Assembly: GCF_000321225.1 (NCBI RefSeq)
Contig: NW_004451670.1
Span: 527,154-591,153 of the forward strand
DNA from: Odobenus rosmarus divergens
Taxonomy: Eukaryota; Chordata; Mammalia; Carnivora; Odobenidae
Reading direction: 5' to 3'
DNA length: 64,000 nt
Shown here: one piece after another, positions 1 through 11,700 of the stretch
Position numbering within the stretch: the stretch's first letter is position 1
Layout: each line of letters begins with the position of its first letter
Translations under genes and position numbers: made by a program
Notes under the pieces: generated by a model
Database searches by the model: none
The model's input: the letters and a program-made list of their open reading frames with translations, nothing else
What the model was told of the DNA's origin: nothing

Positions 1-1628
1 AAAAAAAAAAAGAAAGAACGCTTTGAACTACATTGCTGGAAATAGCAAAAGTGTAAAGTTGGATATATGGAAATTTGAATAATACATTCAGTAGGTAAAG
101 TATTACTACTTCGGGAAGATTACATAGCTCACACTTCACTGTACTTTATCCCACATAGTTTAATGCATGTTGTGGGTTCAACAACATTTTAAATAACTGA
201 ATGAAACCTTAGCATGTCCTTTTTTATTAATGCTACATTTAGTTAGGACCAGTCCAATTCCCATAACATGAAAACACATCAATTATGCTGTTGCTATCCA
301 TTAAAATTTTATTTTCCACTGTATAGTAAACAATGTTCATGTTAAGTTAGATTTCATACATTTCCTATGAGCTGTAATTTCAAGCATGCAAATTATGTGA
401 ATGGGGAGTAGTAACTTTATTACTTATGAACAAATTCTTATGTCCTACATTATCAGTATAATGAAAGATGCTTAAGAGCTCAAAATATCAGACAATGGTG
501 TTGTTTAATATTGGAATTTCTTATCTTTATCAGAATAAAAAGAATGACACAGCAGATGCTAATATTTTCTCTTATTAAAAGCAAATTAAGAAATCCCTAC
601 TGAAAACTTTACATTTAAATGCCTAGTTCTTTGGAGAGACATCTAAGTCAGGCTGAATTAAGCAATGAAGCACCATATTCATGGCCCTAAGAACTATGCG
701 ATGGTTCCTAAATTTGTGATTAACAGAAAATATCATAAGCCTCTAAGGAGAAGAAATCATTCAAAACCAATTGTAATTCCCTAAGTATGTTATTTTTAAA
801 GGATCCAATGAGCCAAGTTGAATATTTAACTTAATTTTCATCATAAAGTACACAGTTATGATGCGTTTTGAGATAATTCAAAGAGGAGTTTTACCTTTCA
901 TATGAAATAAAATTTCCATTCATTTAACTGCTAGATGTGTAAACAGCATTACTAAGTCAATTTATCCAGGGAATGAATAGTATAACGTGTGATGAGGTGG
1001 CAAATGGAGAGATTAAATGTAAAGAGTAAAATTATTTTTTAACGTTGAAATTGCTTTCCCCTTTTTGCGCTGATGTAATTCAGGCCTGGGGGTCAAACAG
1101 TCTGGGAAGACTTCAGAACTCATGGTCCTGATGATTTTTGCCCTTATTTCTAAAGGGAGGACCTGGTTCATTTACATTAGAGTATCTGTCAGAAAATACT
1201 CCTTCTCTAATAGAGGCTTATTAAAAGAGCATAATTTCTTCTAGAGTGTTTTGGGGGGAAAAGTTAAGTGTTTGTGTTTAGTGTAGACACACAACCAGGA
1301 CTCAGCGGGCAGCTACCAATGTAACAATAGCGGTTGTTCTGTTATCTGCCCTTGCTTGGCTCGTGCCCCTACTGCTAATACCATTAAACATTTTGATTAT
1401 CACCGCTGTGTATTAGCATTTTGAGATACATATTGTCTAGAAAGCATTTTTATCACATGAAATGACTCACATGAAAAACATCTTTTCCCCAAAAGACTTT
1501 ATTTACACAGTTGAAATATGTTCAAAAATTCCACGAATCTTTCTGAAAGGTCTTCTGCGTTCTAGACACAGTGGGAACAGGTAAGGGAGACATTCTCTCT
1601 GCCCTGTCACCATGACGTTACCGTCTAG
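1..1628. other. Unassigned AT-rich intergenic/intronic DNA
   Basis: I recognise no repeat family or gene here. It opens with a short A-run at the window edge. The block around 1290-1450 is less AT-rich than its surroundings, keeps several CpGs and is discussed as a possible conserved noncoding element. Confidence 0.5.
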
Positions 1629-1849
1629 CAGAGGGTTTCTCAGAGCAGCACTACTGACGTTTGGACCAAGTAATTCTTCGCAGTGGGTGGTCTCCCTATT
1701 TGTTGCAGGATGTTTGGCAGCATCCCTGGCCTCCGCCCACTAGGTGCCAGTAGCGTTCCCCTCCCCCAGCTGGGATAACGGGAAATGTCTCCAGGTATTG
1801 TCAAATGCCTCCTGGGTGGGGTGAATAGCCTGCAATTGAGAACCTCTAG
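1629..1849 (-). mobile_element. MER20 (hAT-Charlie nonautonomous DNA transposon)
   Basis: About 221 bp matching the reverse complement of MER20 nearly end to end. The diagnostic stretches are GGATGTTTGGCAGCATCCCT and the part ending in GAGAACC, with degenerate terminal inverted repeats (GTTTCTCA at the left, TGAGAACC at the right). The length equals the usual full-length element of about 219 bp. It has no coding capacity. An open frame at 1785-1979 that runs across it is chance. Confidence 0.85.
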
Positions 1850-2264
1850 TGTTTCATGTGAGAAAAGGAAAACTGGTTATAAAATACAAAATTGTAAAGA
1901 TTCAACAGAGAAAAATTCAGAGGTGCTACAGGAAGGGGACGTGGGGGCAGTAGGTGTTCTGTACAACTGCAGGGTCTGAAACAAGGGGTAGACGTTGACA
2001 AGTAGAAAAGGGACAGGAAGGGCGATAATGTTGCTTTGCAAGCTTTCAGTAGAGAAAGGCATTCCGTCTATGCCCATCTTTGGCATATGGAGTCTTAAAG
2101 TACAAGTATTATTTAAATGTTTTATTCCTACATCTTAACTTACTGGGCTATCCTTTCTATCTTTCTTTTCATAACCATATCATAGGAACATTTCTTCAAT
2201 TTAATATTTGTGCTTCTCCATCCACTCTAGTCCTATATTAATATTGGTATTTATAATGTAATAG
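1850..2264. other. Unassigned sequence
   Basis: I see nothing recognisable. Short open frames on both strands here (for example 1877-2086) have no protein-like composition. Confidence 0.5.
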
Positions 2265-2487
2265 CAACACATACTCTATGTTTATCTTAGTTCTAAGTAC
2301 TGTACATGATTTAATGCTTCTAATAACAATGTGTGGAAAGTATTACTAATATCTCCATTTTCCAATAATGAAAATGAAGCAGGAAATGGTTTATTCACAT
2401 TATCCACATAGCTAATAAACATGGCACTGGAATTTGAACCCAGGCCATCTGGCTCCATCATCGATATCCTTAACCACTGTGATACCT
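2265..2487 (+). mobile_element. MIR SINE
   Basis: Ancient tRNA-derived MIR in sense orientation. Recognisable in order are the decayed core, ATCTCCATTTTCCAATAATG in place of the usual CCCCATTTTACAGATGAG, GAATTTGAACCCAGGC, and TTAACCACTGTG at the end. Divergence is high, as expected for an element predating placental radiation. Confidence 0.8.
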
Positions 2488-3658
2488 AACCAAATAAAAC
2501 TTCCTATTTCCCTTGCAGTCCTCATTGATCCACACATGGCTTCATCCAGCCTGATACTCACCCACTAGAGTGGATTCAAACCCATAACTTAAATATCCCA
2601 ATAAATCAATCTGTGAAGGCAAACTTATTCCAAATAATGCTACTTAAACTCATTAAAACGAATTTACTAGTCTAAAATTATCTGTAAAATATTGTATTAA
2701 CCTTTATAACATTTTTCTGCATTAGGACAGGACAGGTATCACTAACCCCATTTTGCATACTGTCGAACTAAAGGACAGGGGACTTGAGCTGTTGTCCACA
2801 TTCTCAGAGACCATGTGTTGAAGGAGGTTTAGGGCACAAATCTCCAAATGATACCCAAACTGCCTCCCATGCCCACCAAATGCACTTCTATCGCCATAAG
2901 ACTTGAGCAGCTGGTATACCCTTTATCTATCTGCTTTTCTAATTGCAGTCCTGAAACCATTTGCTTTTCACTACAGCTTTCTTTACTTCACTCGACTTTG
3001 ATTCCTTCTTTGTTTCACAGCTTTATAAAATTCCTTCCTTTGCAAAAAGCCTTCTTTCAGTCTAACTTTCCATCAGCGCTCTCCTTTCTGGATTTTACTG
3101 CTGTTTCTTGGAAGGACACTTTTTTGAAGACCTTGTCCCACATTCTGACATACCTTTGAAGCAGTCTTACATCTCAAACATTTTAAAGAGCTACAGGTTG
3201 TATCTACACTTTTGTTGACAATATATTATGTAATCCTCATACCTTATCTTAAATGGGCAAAATGAAGCCTGAAATTGTTCAAGTAATACTTAAAGTTCCA
3301 TTTTTCACATTTCTCACTCCATTTTTCCCCCTCACAGACAGTTGAGGTAGAGACGAAACAGGACTTCGTAAATTTTTCCACAAATTCATCCAACAACCCA
3401 AGAAATATTTTAATGATATGGTGTGCAAACTCACATTCATTGTTATGATAAGTATTGTGTCTAATGCTTAAATGTATCTAATGTTACCTTTTATTTTATA
3501 GATGAAATTATTTTCATAAAATTGTTTAAAGTCAATTTGCATCTTTTAAATGATTTTTTAAATCTGTGGATAAAAATAATATTTGTGAAGACTTTTATGT
3601 CCAGCATTATGGCAGACAAGATAGCCTGAAAAGTTTTGCAGTAACAGCTAAAATGCTG

Positions 3659-3660
<2 letters not shown>
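2488..3660. other. Mostly unassigned; two weak MIR-like patches
   Basis: Two patches (about 2735-2830 and 3215-3300) resemble the MIR core, with CCCCATTTTGCA and TAATCCTCAT respectively, but too weakly to call. The 103-codon open frame at 2848-3159 is in T-rich sequence, rich in S, L and F, and has no recognisable domain. I do not regard it as a gene. Confidence 0.4.
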
Positions 3661-3691
<31 letters not shown>

Positions 3692-3720
3692 TGTGTGCGT
3701 CTGTGTGCATGTACATGTAT
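3661..3720. repeat. (GT)n microsatellite
   Basis: Fifteen uninterrupted GT units at 3661-3690, followed by an interrupted CTGTGTG / CATGTA tail. The overlapping open frames on both strands owe their VCVC and HTHT tracts to this repeat. Confidence 0.97.
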
Positions 3721-4239
3721 ATATATCTGGCTAGAAAAAAAAGTAGGGAAATCTTAAAAAAGTCACTCCCCTGAAGAAAAAAATTCTGAAGCATGACTCC
3801 AAAAACATACACAAGTATAGAAGCTCCTGTCTGTTCTAAATGCCCCTGCTGATCTTCTGTGCTTAAAGCTTTTATTTCAATGGGAGCGAAGTCCAGGTGG
3901 GAGATTGCACACGGGAAGCCCTGTGTGAAATTATGAAGACTATAAAAAAGGGAACTGGAGAAGCCATTAATGGACAGCAAATAAACCCCAAACACCTCAG
4001 AGACAGGTAGCATTAAACCCACTATCTCAAAGGTGAGTCAAGGTGTATAGGGATAGAGAGAACCTCCTGTGACCCCCTACCCCAATCTTGTTTTCAAGTA
4101 GGTTTTTCATCTGAATTAACACTGTTCATATCTAGAAAAACAAACAAACAAGCAAACAAACCTTCAATGTCATTGCAAGTCTGGAAAAGTAGACCTGGTC
4201 TTGGTTACATAATGACTTGTAGATGATGGCAAAGACAAC
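3721..4239. other. Unassigned sequence with small (AAAC)n tract
   Basis: The AAAC-type simple repeat lies at about 4136-4162. I recognise nothing else. Confidence 0.5.
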
Positions 4240-4660
4240 TTGAATCTGCATGGGAAGGTTTATAAGCAGTGGTTACCATCATCTCATTTAAATTTAGGGT
4301 AATTATGCTGGTTGTTACATGAAGAATAGATTAGAATGGGTTACGTGTAAAAGCTTTGAAACCACTAATGGGGTTCTGTACAGTTGAATAACAGAGTGGG
4401 TGATATTTCTAATGAGTGGTAGAAGCAAAAGGGAAAAAGATACATGAGTGAAAAATTTTAGAGGCATAAATAATGTTTGCTCACAGATGAAGTTCAGATA
4501 GTGAGAGAGATAACAGCAGGAAAAGTCCCAAATTTCTGGGTAGACTAGGTAGATAGAGGTTGGTGCCATTGTCAGAAATCCTGTTTGGGTGGCAGTGGAG
4601 GAGGATGAAGATTTCAGTGCAAAAGGGAAGTGAACAGAAGTTTAAAGCTTTTGAAAGTCC
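4240..4660 (-). mobile_element. L2 LINE fragment, antisense
   Basis: Several spaced matches occur in the order expected for L2 read in antisense, including GGTTGGTGCCATTGTCAGAA near 4558 and the preceding GATAGTGAGAGAG-type stretch. Strongly decayed. Similar text recurs in the L2-like block at 45-47 kb. Confidence 0.5.
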
Positions 4661-4689
4661 TAGAAAAGTCTCTCTTGTGAATTAATTAC

Positions 4690-5310
4690 TCTCTTTTTAT
4701 AAGATTCCCTATTATCTTCTACAGAATACATTCTTCCTTGTTTCCTATTTACCCATATTTTCTCAGATATTCTTTAACCTTGCTCTCCCATGAATTCTAG
4801 ATTCCCTTTTTTTTTTTATTTCTTTGGAAAACCCTGCTGTGATTTTTATTAGACCAACACTTAATTCATATATTAATTTGTGGTAAAGTTCTATCTTTAT
4901 AATATTGACTTCTCCCATCACAAAAAATATATCTCCCTCTTTATTCAGGGTTTATTTTATATCTGTCAGTCATTTCTTCATAAATAACTTGCACTTATTT
5001 CTATTTGTTTATTCATAGAAATCTTATAGTTTGGGTTGCTAGTCTGGATATAAGCATTATTCCTCTTTTATTTTCTATTTGGCCACTGCTGTGGTTAGGA
5101 ATACAAATGATTTATGATTTATTGATCTTTTATTCACCAAATTTGTTAAACTCTCAATTATTCAGCACATTTTTTGGATTTTTTCCCATTGGTTTTCATA
5201 TGGAACGTCATATGTGTAAATCATATCAATTTTTGTTTCTTCCTTCTAGTCTTTACCTCTCAGTGATTTTTGTGGTTGTGTATAGTTTTGTAAGTGGCAT
5301 TGCCTGGGAT
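4690..5310 (-). mobile_element. L1 ORF2 fragment, antisense (old L1M type)
   Basis: The plus strand carries the complement of the reverse-transcriptase part of L1 ORF2, with the sequence order seen in many old mammalian L1s. Examples are ATATTGACTTCTCCCATCAC near 4903, then the T-rich TTCATAGAAATCTTATAGTT, and TATAGTTTTGTAAGTGGCAT near 5282. Many indels; no reading frame survives. Confidence 0.65.
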
Positions 5311-6239
5311 CGCAGACTCTGAAACCAGCATTAACTTTCCGTGTTGCCTTCCGCTTGGTCACTGTGGATAGATGATGACTGAGAAGTCAGTTCAGGACCT
5401 GTGCCTCCCACAAATTCCTCTACTTAGGGACTGAGGGCTGTGGTGGGTGGCACAATGTGAGTTTACATATTTATCCTGAAAGTATTGATGTGCTCTTTCC
5501 CATTAGGCAAAATCAAAATTGAGTCTTGTTGGTACTCAGCCCTTTATTGTTGCCAGACAGAAGGAGAGCATAGCATCAGGACGTGTGGGGAATAGACGGT
5601 ATTCATGAGGTTACCTGGACAGGTTCAGACAAAGAACACATGGATACATGAAAACAGAATCAAAGGAAGAATTAAATATAACAATGTCAATACAAATATA
5701 AGTTAACAACAAAGGCAAAACTGGTGTATAAGAAATGGAAGAAAGGGAAAGTATGGGCAAATGAACCAATGCCACATCACACAGTATACAATCAATTAGC
5801 TTCTTCAGAGCAAAACATAAGAGTCATTTCATTTAATTCATTTCAATGACCATGACTGATTTGCATTTGTATTGAAAGTTACCTCCAGTCTGTTTTAGAA
5901 GTAGGTTATTATATATATGAAAAAAAGAAAACGCAATCACTACGCAATAAAGTCCACTGTAGTGGTGTTTCTTTGACAACCTACTTTTGACAGGTAGGCC
6001 CCAAAATAGGCCCCTAACAAGTTATAAAACTTGTAGGAAGAGTATGCACTATAAATCTTCTCTTTAAGTAATACACATAAAACTTCTGCTCACAGAGTCA
6101 GCAAAATCAGCAAGTCCATGGTCTGTAGTATCCTTAAATTAACCAATTTTCACTCAAGCAGATCAAGTTTGCTGGAACACAGCTTGAAGATTTCACAAAG
6201 GGAAAATAGGTGCTGCATGAGAAATTAGAATGAATGTTC
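5311..6239. other. Unassigned sequence
   Basis: I find no recognisable repeat or gene. A short AT run lies near 5910. Confidence 0.5.
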
Positions 6240-6798
6240 AACCGTATAAAATTTCCATGGACCAAATGACAAGTATGCTATTTATTACTCATATATTATG
6301 TTTTAACAATTCAGTGGCATCCATTACATTCACAATGTTATGCAAACATCACTTTGTTTAGTTCCAAAATATTTTTATCACCCCCCCAAAGGAAAACCCC
6401 ATCCAATTAAGTAATTAATCCCATTTCTCTTCTTTCAGCCCCTGGCGCCCCACATCTACTTTCTGCTCTCTAAATCTACATTGTAGAAAGTATCAGTACT
6501 TCAGTAATCTTTATGGCTGACTAATATTCTATTATATGTACACACCATATTTTGCTTATCCATTCATCCATTGATGGACATTTGGGTGTTTCCACATCTT
6601 GGCTACTGGAAATAATGTGTTTTGAATAATTGTGTATAAATATTTGATGGAGTACCTGTTTTTGATTATTTGGGGTATATGACTAGAAGTATAATTGCTG
6701 AGTCATATGATAATTCTGTGTTTAACTCTTTGAGGAACCACCAAAGTGTTTTTCCATTGTGGCTACATCATTTTACATTCCAAAAATTTGTGAAGGTT

Positions 6799-6990
6799 TC
6801 ATTCTGCCCACATCCTCACAAAGTTTGCTACTTTTTTTGTTTTTAATTTTAGCCATCCTAGTGGGTAAAAGTGATATCTCCTTGTAGTTTTGATTTGCAT
6901 TTCCCTAATAACTAATGAAGATGAGAACATTTTCTTGCATTGAACATCTGTATATTTTTTTGGAGAGCTTTCTGTTCCACTTACACATAA
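6799..6990 (-). pseudogene. L1 ORF2 C-terminal relic
   Basis: The minus-strand frame contains IREMQIKTTRRYHFYPLG followed by a decayed equivalent of the region leading into the L1 cysteine-rich motif. Compare the intact version at 59400-59510 in this window ([17 protein letters not shown]). The cysteine motif itself is lost. Part of the 6240-9505 element. Confidence 0.75.
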
Positions 6991-8702
6991 ATGAATTATT
7001 GACAAAGAAGAATTTCTTTCTTCCATTTTGCTGTTTTCCATATATTCTATACTCCTTGTGTTCTGCATTTCCCCCAGTACTTCTTCCCTTTGTGTTTAAT
7101 TGATTTTTTTTTGTAATGTGCCATTTTGATTCCCTTTTTATATCCTTTTTGTCTAGTTATTAGGTTTTCTTTCGAGCTTACCATGGGGTTTACTATTAAC
7201 ATCCTACATTCATAGCCATCTAGTTTGAATTGACCACTTTAGCTTCGATGACATACAAAACTCTGCTCCTACACAGATCTAGTTCCCCATTATATTATTG
7301 TCACAAAATATACCTTTATACATTACATACCCATTAACATAGATGTACAATTATTATTTTAATCATTTGTCTCTTAAATCATATAGGAAACAGAGGAGTT
7401 AGAAACCAAAAATACAATAATACTGGCTTTATATTTACTTTTGTGGTTCACTGTACCAGAGTTCTTTATTTCTTCAAATAGCTTTAAGTTACTATCTACT
7501 GTCATTTCATTTCAAACTGAGGGACTGACTCCTTTTGGCATTTCTTATAGGGCAAGTCTACTATGCTGAACTCTTTTATTTCTTTGAGTAAACTTTTATT
7601 ATTATTAAAAATAAGCTTTTTATTATCTAAGAATGTCTCAATTTCTCCTTCATTTTTGAAGAATTTTAATGAACATAGAATTCGTGGTTGCCAGGTTTGT
7701 TTGTTTTCCTGTCACCATTTTAAACATGTCATGAGACTTCCTTCTGGCCTTGATAGCTTTTGAGGAGAAATTGCCTGTTAAACTTATTGAGGATACTTTG
7801 TTTATGTTAAGTCACTTTTCTCTTTCTGCTTTCAAGATTCCCTCTTTGCCTTTGTCCTTCAACAAGTTGATTAGAATATGTGTAAGTGTGGGTCTCTGTT
7901 TTTATCCTTCAATTCCTTAAGCTTTTTTGATGTGCAGATTGATGTTTCAAATTTAGGAAGTTTTCAGCCCTATTTCTTCAAGCAGTCCTTCTGCCACAGT
8001 CTCTCCTCTCCTTCTGGGACTCCCATTATACATATATTGGTATGTTTGTTAGTGTCTCATTGGTATCAGAGGCTCTTTAATTTCCTCTCTCTTTTAATTC
8101 AGTTCCTCAGACTGGATTATTTCAATTGATCCATCTTCAAGTTCACTGATTCTTTCTTCTGCCTGGTCAAATATGCTATTGCAAATCCCTAGTGACGTTT
8201 TCATTTCAATTATTAAAATTATTAAAATTTTCAGCTCCAGAACTCTATTGGTTCTTTTTTATAATTTTTATTTCTGTTGAATATTCTGTATTTGATTATG
8301 CATCATTCACCATGTTTCCTTTAGCCCTTTGTCTATAGTTTCTTTTCTCCTTTTGAGTTTATTTAAGATAGTTGGGTCAAAGTTTTTGCCTAATAACTTT
8401 AATATCCTCAGGAAAAGTTTTCTCATTTCCTCTGTAAATGGGCCATATATTCTAGGTCCTCTGCTTACTCTCTATTTTTCGTAGAAAACTAGACATTTTG
8501 GATACTATAATGTGGTAACTTTGGAAATCCTTCCCCTTCCTAAGGGTTTGGGCGTTTGCTTGCTGTGGGCTGTACGTTTGTTTAGTGACTTTTCTAAACT
8601 ATTTTTGTAAAGTCTTTATTCTTTGTCATGTGTAATCTCTGAAGTCCCTCTTCCTCAGCTTATGCTGAGCTAGTGTTTTGACAGAGATTTCCTTGAGTGC
8701 CA

Positions 8703-8735
8703 GGAGAAGGAAGGAAGGAAAGAAGGAAAAATATC
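8703..8735. repeat. (GGAA)n low-complexity tract
   Basis: Short purine-rich GGAAGGAAGGAAAGAAGGAA run inside the L1-derived block. Confidence 0.85.
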
Positions 8736-9604
8736 ATGGTCCTTATGCTTCAGCTCTGTTTTCAGACACCTATCAACACTTGGCCAGGCTGTTTACAGCT
8801 TTGTCTGGGTTTTCACTTTTTGCCTTGAAGGGTAGAGATAAGCCATAGGTGAAAGCTTAGAGTCTTCTTAGGTCATATCTGAACATGTGTCCTCTCTGCA
8901 AGCATGAGTAGTCTTTCTAAATTCCTCAGACTACATGGACACTTTTCAATGTCTTAATTTCACTAATGAATTCTTCCTTAAGATTTTCCTCACAGTTTTT
9001 CAGTTAATCTATTTGCCTCAACCGTAATCTTTGCTCCATAAATCTATGGGTTGTTCATTACCATTAATGTTCTCAAAGAATGTCCACTACTTTTCCATCC
9101 TGAGTAAGGTCCTAGTTAGGTGAAAGAATGGCAAATACCTTGCATCAGTTATTGAGGTACCCCCAGACAGATTAGAACAGACAAAAATGATTATTTGGGA
9201 GTGAGGTCTGCTCTGTTCCCTCTGAACCCAGGGACCAGAGTCTCACACTGGGAATGTGGGCTACCATCTTCAAGACTGAAACAAAGGGCTGGGTCAAGAG
9301 CAAGTAAAAATGACATAAAAATTTCCTATCATTTCTAAGGTTTTTTTTTTTTTGATTCAACATTTTCTTTGTTCCTATAAATCTTTGACTATTTTCCAGA
9401 ATTCTGACAAAATTGATTCTGACATTTCCCCCCAATATTTTGGTGTTTCTGTGGAGGGATGGGCCCTGGAAGATACCTAAATCTGCTATTTTCACTGATG
9501 TAACTGATTAATAGGACTTTTAAGCCTAGAGTTAAAATGTTGAGTCAATACTCTCTGCATAGCAAAATAATCCAGTGCCCTGCTTTATTTGAAAAGCTGC
9601 ATAC

Positions 9605-9813
9605 TTGGGGCGCCTGGGTGGCTCAGTTGCTAAGTGTCTGCCTTCGGCTCAGGTCATGATCCCAGGGTCCTGGGATCGAGCCCCGCATTGGGCTCTCTGC
9701 TCCATGGGAAGCCTGCTTCTCCCTCTCCCACTCTCCCTGCTTGTGCTCCCTCTCTCACTGTGTCTCTCTCTGTCAAATAAATAAATAAAATCTTAAAAAA
9801 AAAAAAGAAAAAA
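9605..9813 (+). mobile_element. can-SINE, young type, with TSD
   Basis: Full-length copy: tRNA-related head GGGGCGCCTGGGTGGCTCAG, CT-rich middle, AATAAATAAAATCTT and an A-rich tail. Target-site duplications are GAAAAGCTGCATAC (9591-9604) and GAAAAGATGCATAC (9814-9827), with one mismatch. The minus-strand open frame crossing its tail is not a gene. Confidence 0.95.
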
Positions 9814-9827
9814 GAAAAGATGCATAC

Positions 9828-10244
9828 AATTTGACAAAATAACTCAATGGACATCAATCCTGTTCTGATACCTCAAGAAGGTAAATGTTATTTCAAAGGG
9901 CCTTATTTCAAAGGCCCCTTGCCAAATTGGTTGATTATACTATATACAAAATTTAAATGACTATATAGAGATAAATGCTTACAGAGCCTTTGTGAAGACA
10001 CAGCATGCCCCCTGCAGATTTTCACCTATAGTCAAGACCGGAGCATAGAAACCTAAGAACTAATGAATTTATTCCAAGAACTAGGAATCTGTGCTCAAGT
10101 CATGCACAGGACCAGGAGTGTTCCCACAGAGCAATTATCAACAAGATGCAATCAGATAAACAAAGAGATTGATGACAAAGGAATCTCGTATTATTCCACC
10201 TCCAGTTTGTTTTCCTGCAACACATTTAGTTATTGATGGTCCAA
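9828..10244. other. Unassigned sequence
   Basis: I recognise nothing here. The tandem-like CAAAGGGCCTTATTTCAAAG at about 9892-9911 is a trivial local duplication. Confidence 0.5.
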
Positions 10245-10425
10245 CGGGTACTTTATATAAGTGAATTAAAATGTCTGTTCCTCACAACAACTAAACTAAG
10301 TGGCAGCACAGTAAACTGGGGCTCAGAGAAGCTAGGTAACTTGTAAGTAGGATGCATATCTTTAGTGCGATCCCAGGTCAGATGTCTCTAAAGTCAATTT
10401 CCTTTCTACTACATTTTCAGGGCCT
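10245..10425 (+). mobile_element. MIR SINE
   Basis: Sense MIR relic: TCCTCACAACAACT, then AAACTGGGGCTCAGAGAAGC, AGGTAACTTG, GATCCCAGGTCAGATG, and a CTACTACATT end. Confidence 0.75.
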
Positions 10426-10999
10426 TTACATTTTATAAATGTACTTTTTTTTCTTAAGAAACAAAATTGATGAAGAACTCAAGTATCTCTTTGCACGAGG
10501 TGTTTTCAAACCAGTTGCATACTTTCAGGAGGCTGCACCACTCTTCTGCTGCCTAATGGTGACTGTGATGACTGCAACCTTATTGTGATTCATGCACTTT
10601 GGCTGAGTCTCAGTCCAGTGTCAGCAGTCAGTCCCACCCTCGCTGCTCTCATGAGGTGAAGGTCTTGGCAGAGTTTGACCTTGATTTAGCTCATGCGCAG
10701 TTGATCATGGATGATGCTGCATAGTTGTTTGAGCGGTCATCATTCACTGACAGGTGTTCTAAATTAAGTGCCTTCAGTTCAGAATTTCTCTTGCCACTGG
10801 AAATTTCCAATGATTCATGAAGATCATATTTTTCTGAATTCCAGGAATGGCATCATTTTTCAGTTATATCTCATTGTTGGGATTAGTAAAGAATGAACAC
10901 AGAAATACCTCAAAAACTTTTGGATGACTTTGATCATTTTAATAGGTAAGTACAAAAGAAAGAAGTAAAATTAAAAAAAACTTTCAATGTTCATATTTA
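10426..10999. other. Unassigned; possible conserved block
   Basis: I recognise no repeat. About 10540-10830 is richer in GC than its flanks and keeps several CpGs; see findings. Confidence 0.45.
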
Positions 11000-11055
11000 T
11001 TATTCATTCAACTTTTATTAAGTGCCTGTTATGTATTAAGTTCTGTATGCCATAC
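11000..11055 (-). mobile_element. L2 3'-end fragment, antisense
   Basis: Resembles the complement of the L2 3' end: ATTCATTCAACTTTTATTAA followed by GTGCCTGTTATGTATTAAG. Short, so moderate confidence. Confidence 0.5.
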
Positions 11056-11700
11056 ATATTTGAATTATTTGGAAGTATTTTGAAATAGTTTACTATTTGA
11101 ATGATCAGAATAGTGCTCCTTACTCCTATAATACTGTACGTAGTCTTTTCACAAGAAATTAGTGACATGATCTAAATCCATTTCTTGATCATATGTAATC
11201 AGTTGCCAGTAGATATTTTTAAAAAATTAACATATAGTAGGGGAAATTGGGACTTCTCAGAAATGACCTTCAATTATTTTCTTAAAATAGCATTAAAGGA
11301 TACCACTCTTGGGGAGAGACAACAACAGACCAGGGTGACAGAAAGAGAGGGAGAGAGAGAGAGGGAGACTGAGTCTCCTTGGAAACTTTAATCGGAACTT
11401 TAAAATCCAATCCCATAAGCAAACATCTGATTTAATATTACTGATATGATCTGATAGAAATACTGACTATATCCTTTCATATAAGAGGATTCTTGGAGTG
11501 TAGACTCTGCCTCCCTTCAGGTTTTATAAAGGCCAGAGGTGTGGTTGTCTAAGTCTTTAGAGTTTTTAGCTACAGTTTGCTAGGATAAATCAAAAAATTT
11601 TTGTAGACACCTTGTGCTTATTTGGAATTCAGAAATCCTACAGTGTATATGCGCTGCTTCTATTCCCCTAAAGAATTAAAATTACATACTAAAATTTAAA
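11056..11700. other. Unassigned with GA-rich tract
   Basis: A GAGAGAGGGAGAGAG low-complexity stretch lies at about 11339-11372. I recognise nothing else. Confidence 0.5.

Larger units (their letters stand above)
6240..9505 (-). mobile_element. Antisense L1M/HAL1-like element lacking most of ORF2
   Basis: Read on the minus strand, the right end (about 9360-9505) resembles an old L1 5' region. The block 7560-8500 resembles an L1 ORF1 region: GGAGTCCC near 8010, the GAAGGAGAAATTGAGACATT stretch near 7640, and AAGGCCAGAAGGAAG near 7740. About 6790-6990 encodes the last part of ORF2 (residues REMQIKTTRRYHFYPLG on the minus strand), and 6240-6790 is a 3' UTR. The roughly 3 kb that normally separate ORF1 from the ORF2 C-terminus are absent. 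This fits either a HAL1 (ORF1-only half-L1) or an L1 with a large internal deletion. Stops and frameshifts are abundant, so it is a fossil. Confidence 0.6.

Noticed and set aside
2848..3159. 103-codon open frame
   Set aside because: T-rich strand, composition dominated by S, L and F, no motif, no conserved-gene look.
3648..4022. 124-codon minus-strand frame
   Set aside because: One end is the HTHT translation of the GT microsatellite and the rest is unremarkable.
9605..9680. tRNA-like head of can-SINEs as a functional tRNA gene
   Set aside because: Followed by the SINE body and A-tail with target-site duplications; these are retroposons.
9654..9857. Minus-strand open frame
   Set aside because: Lies across the can-SINE and its A-tail.
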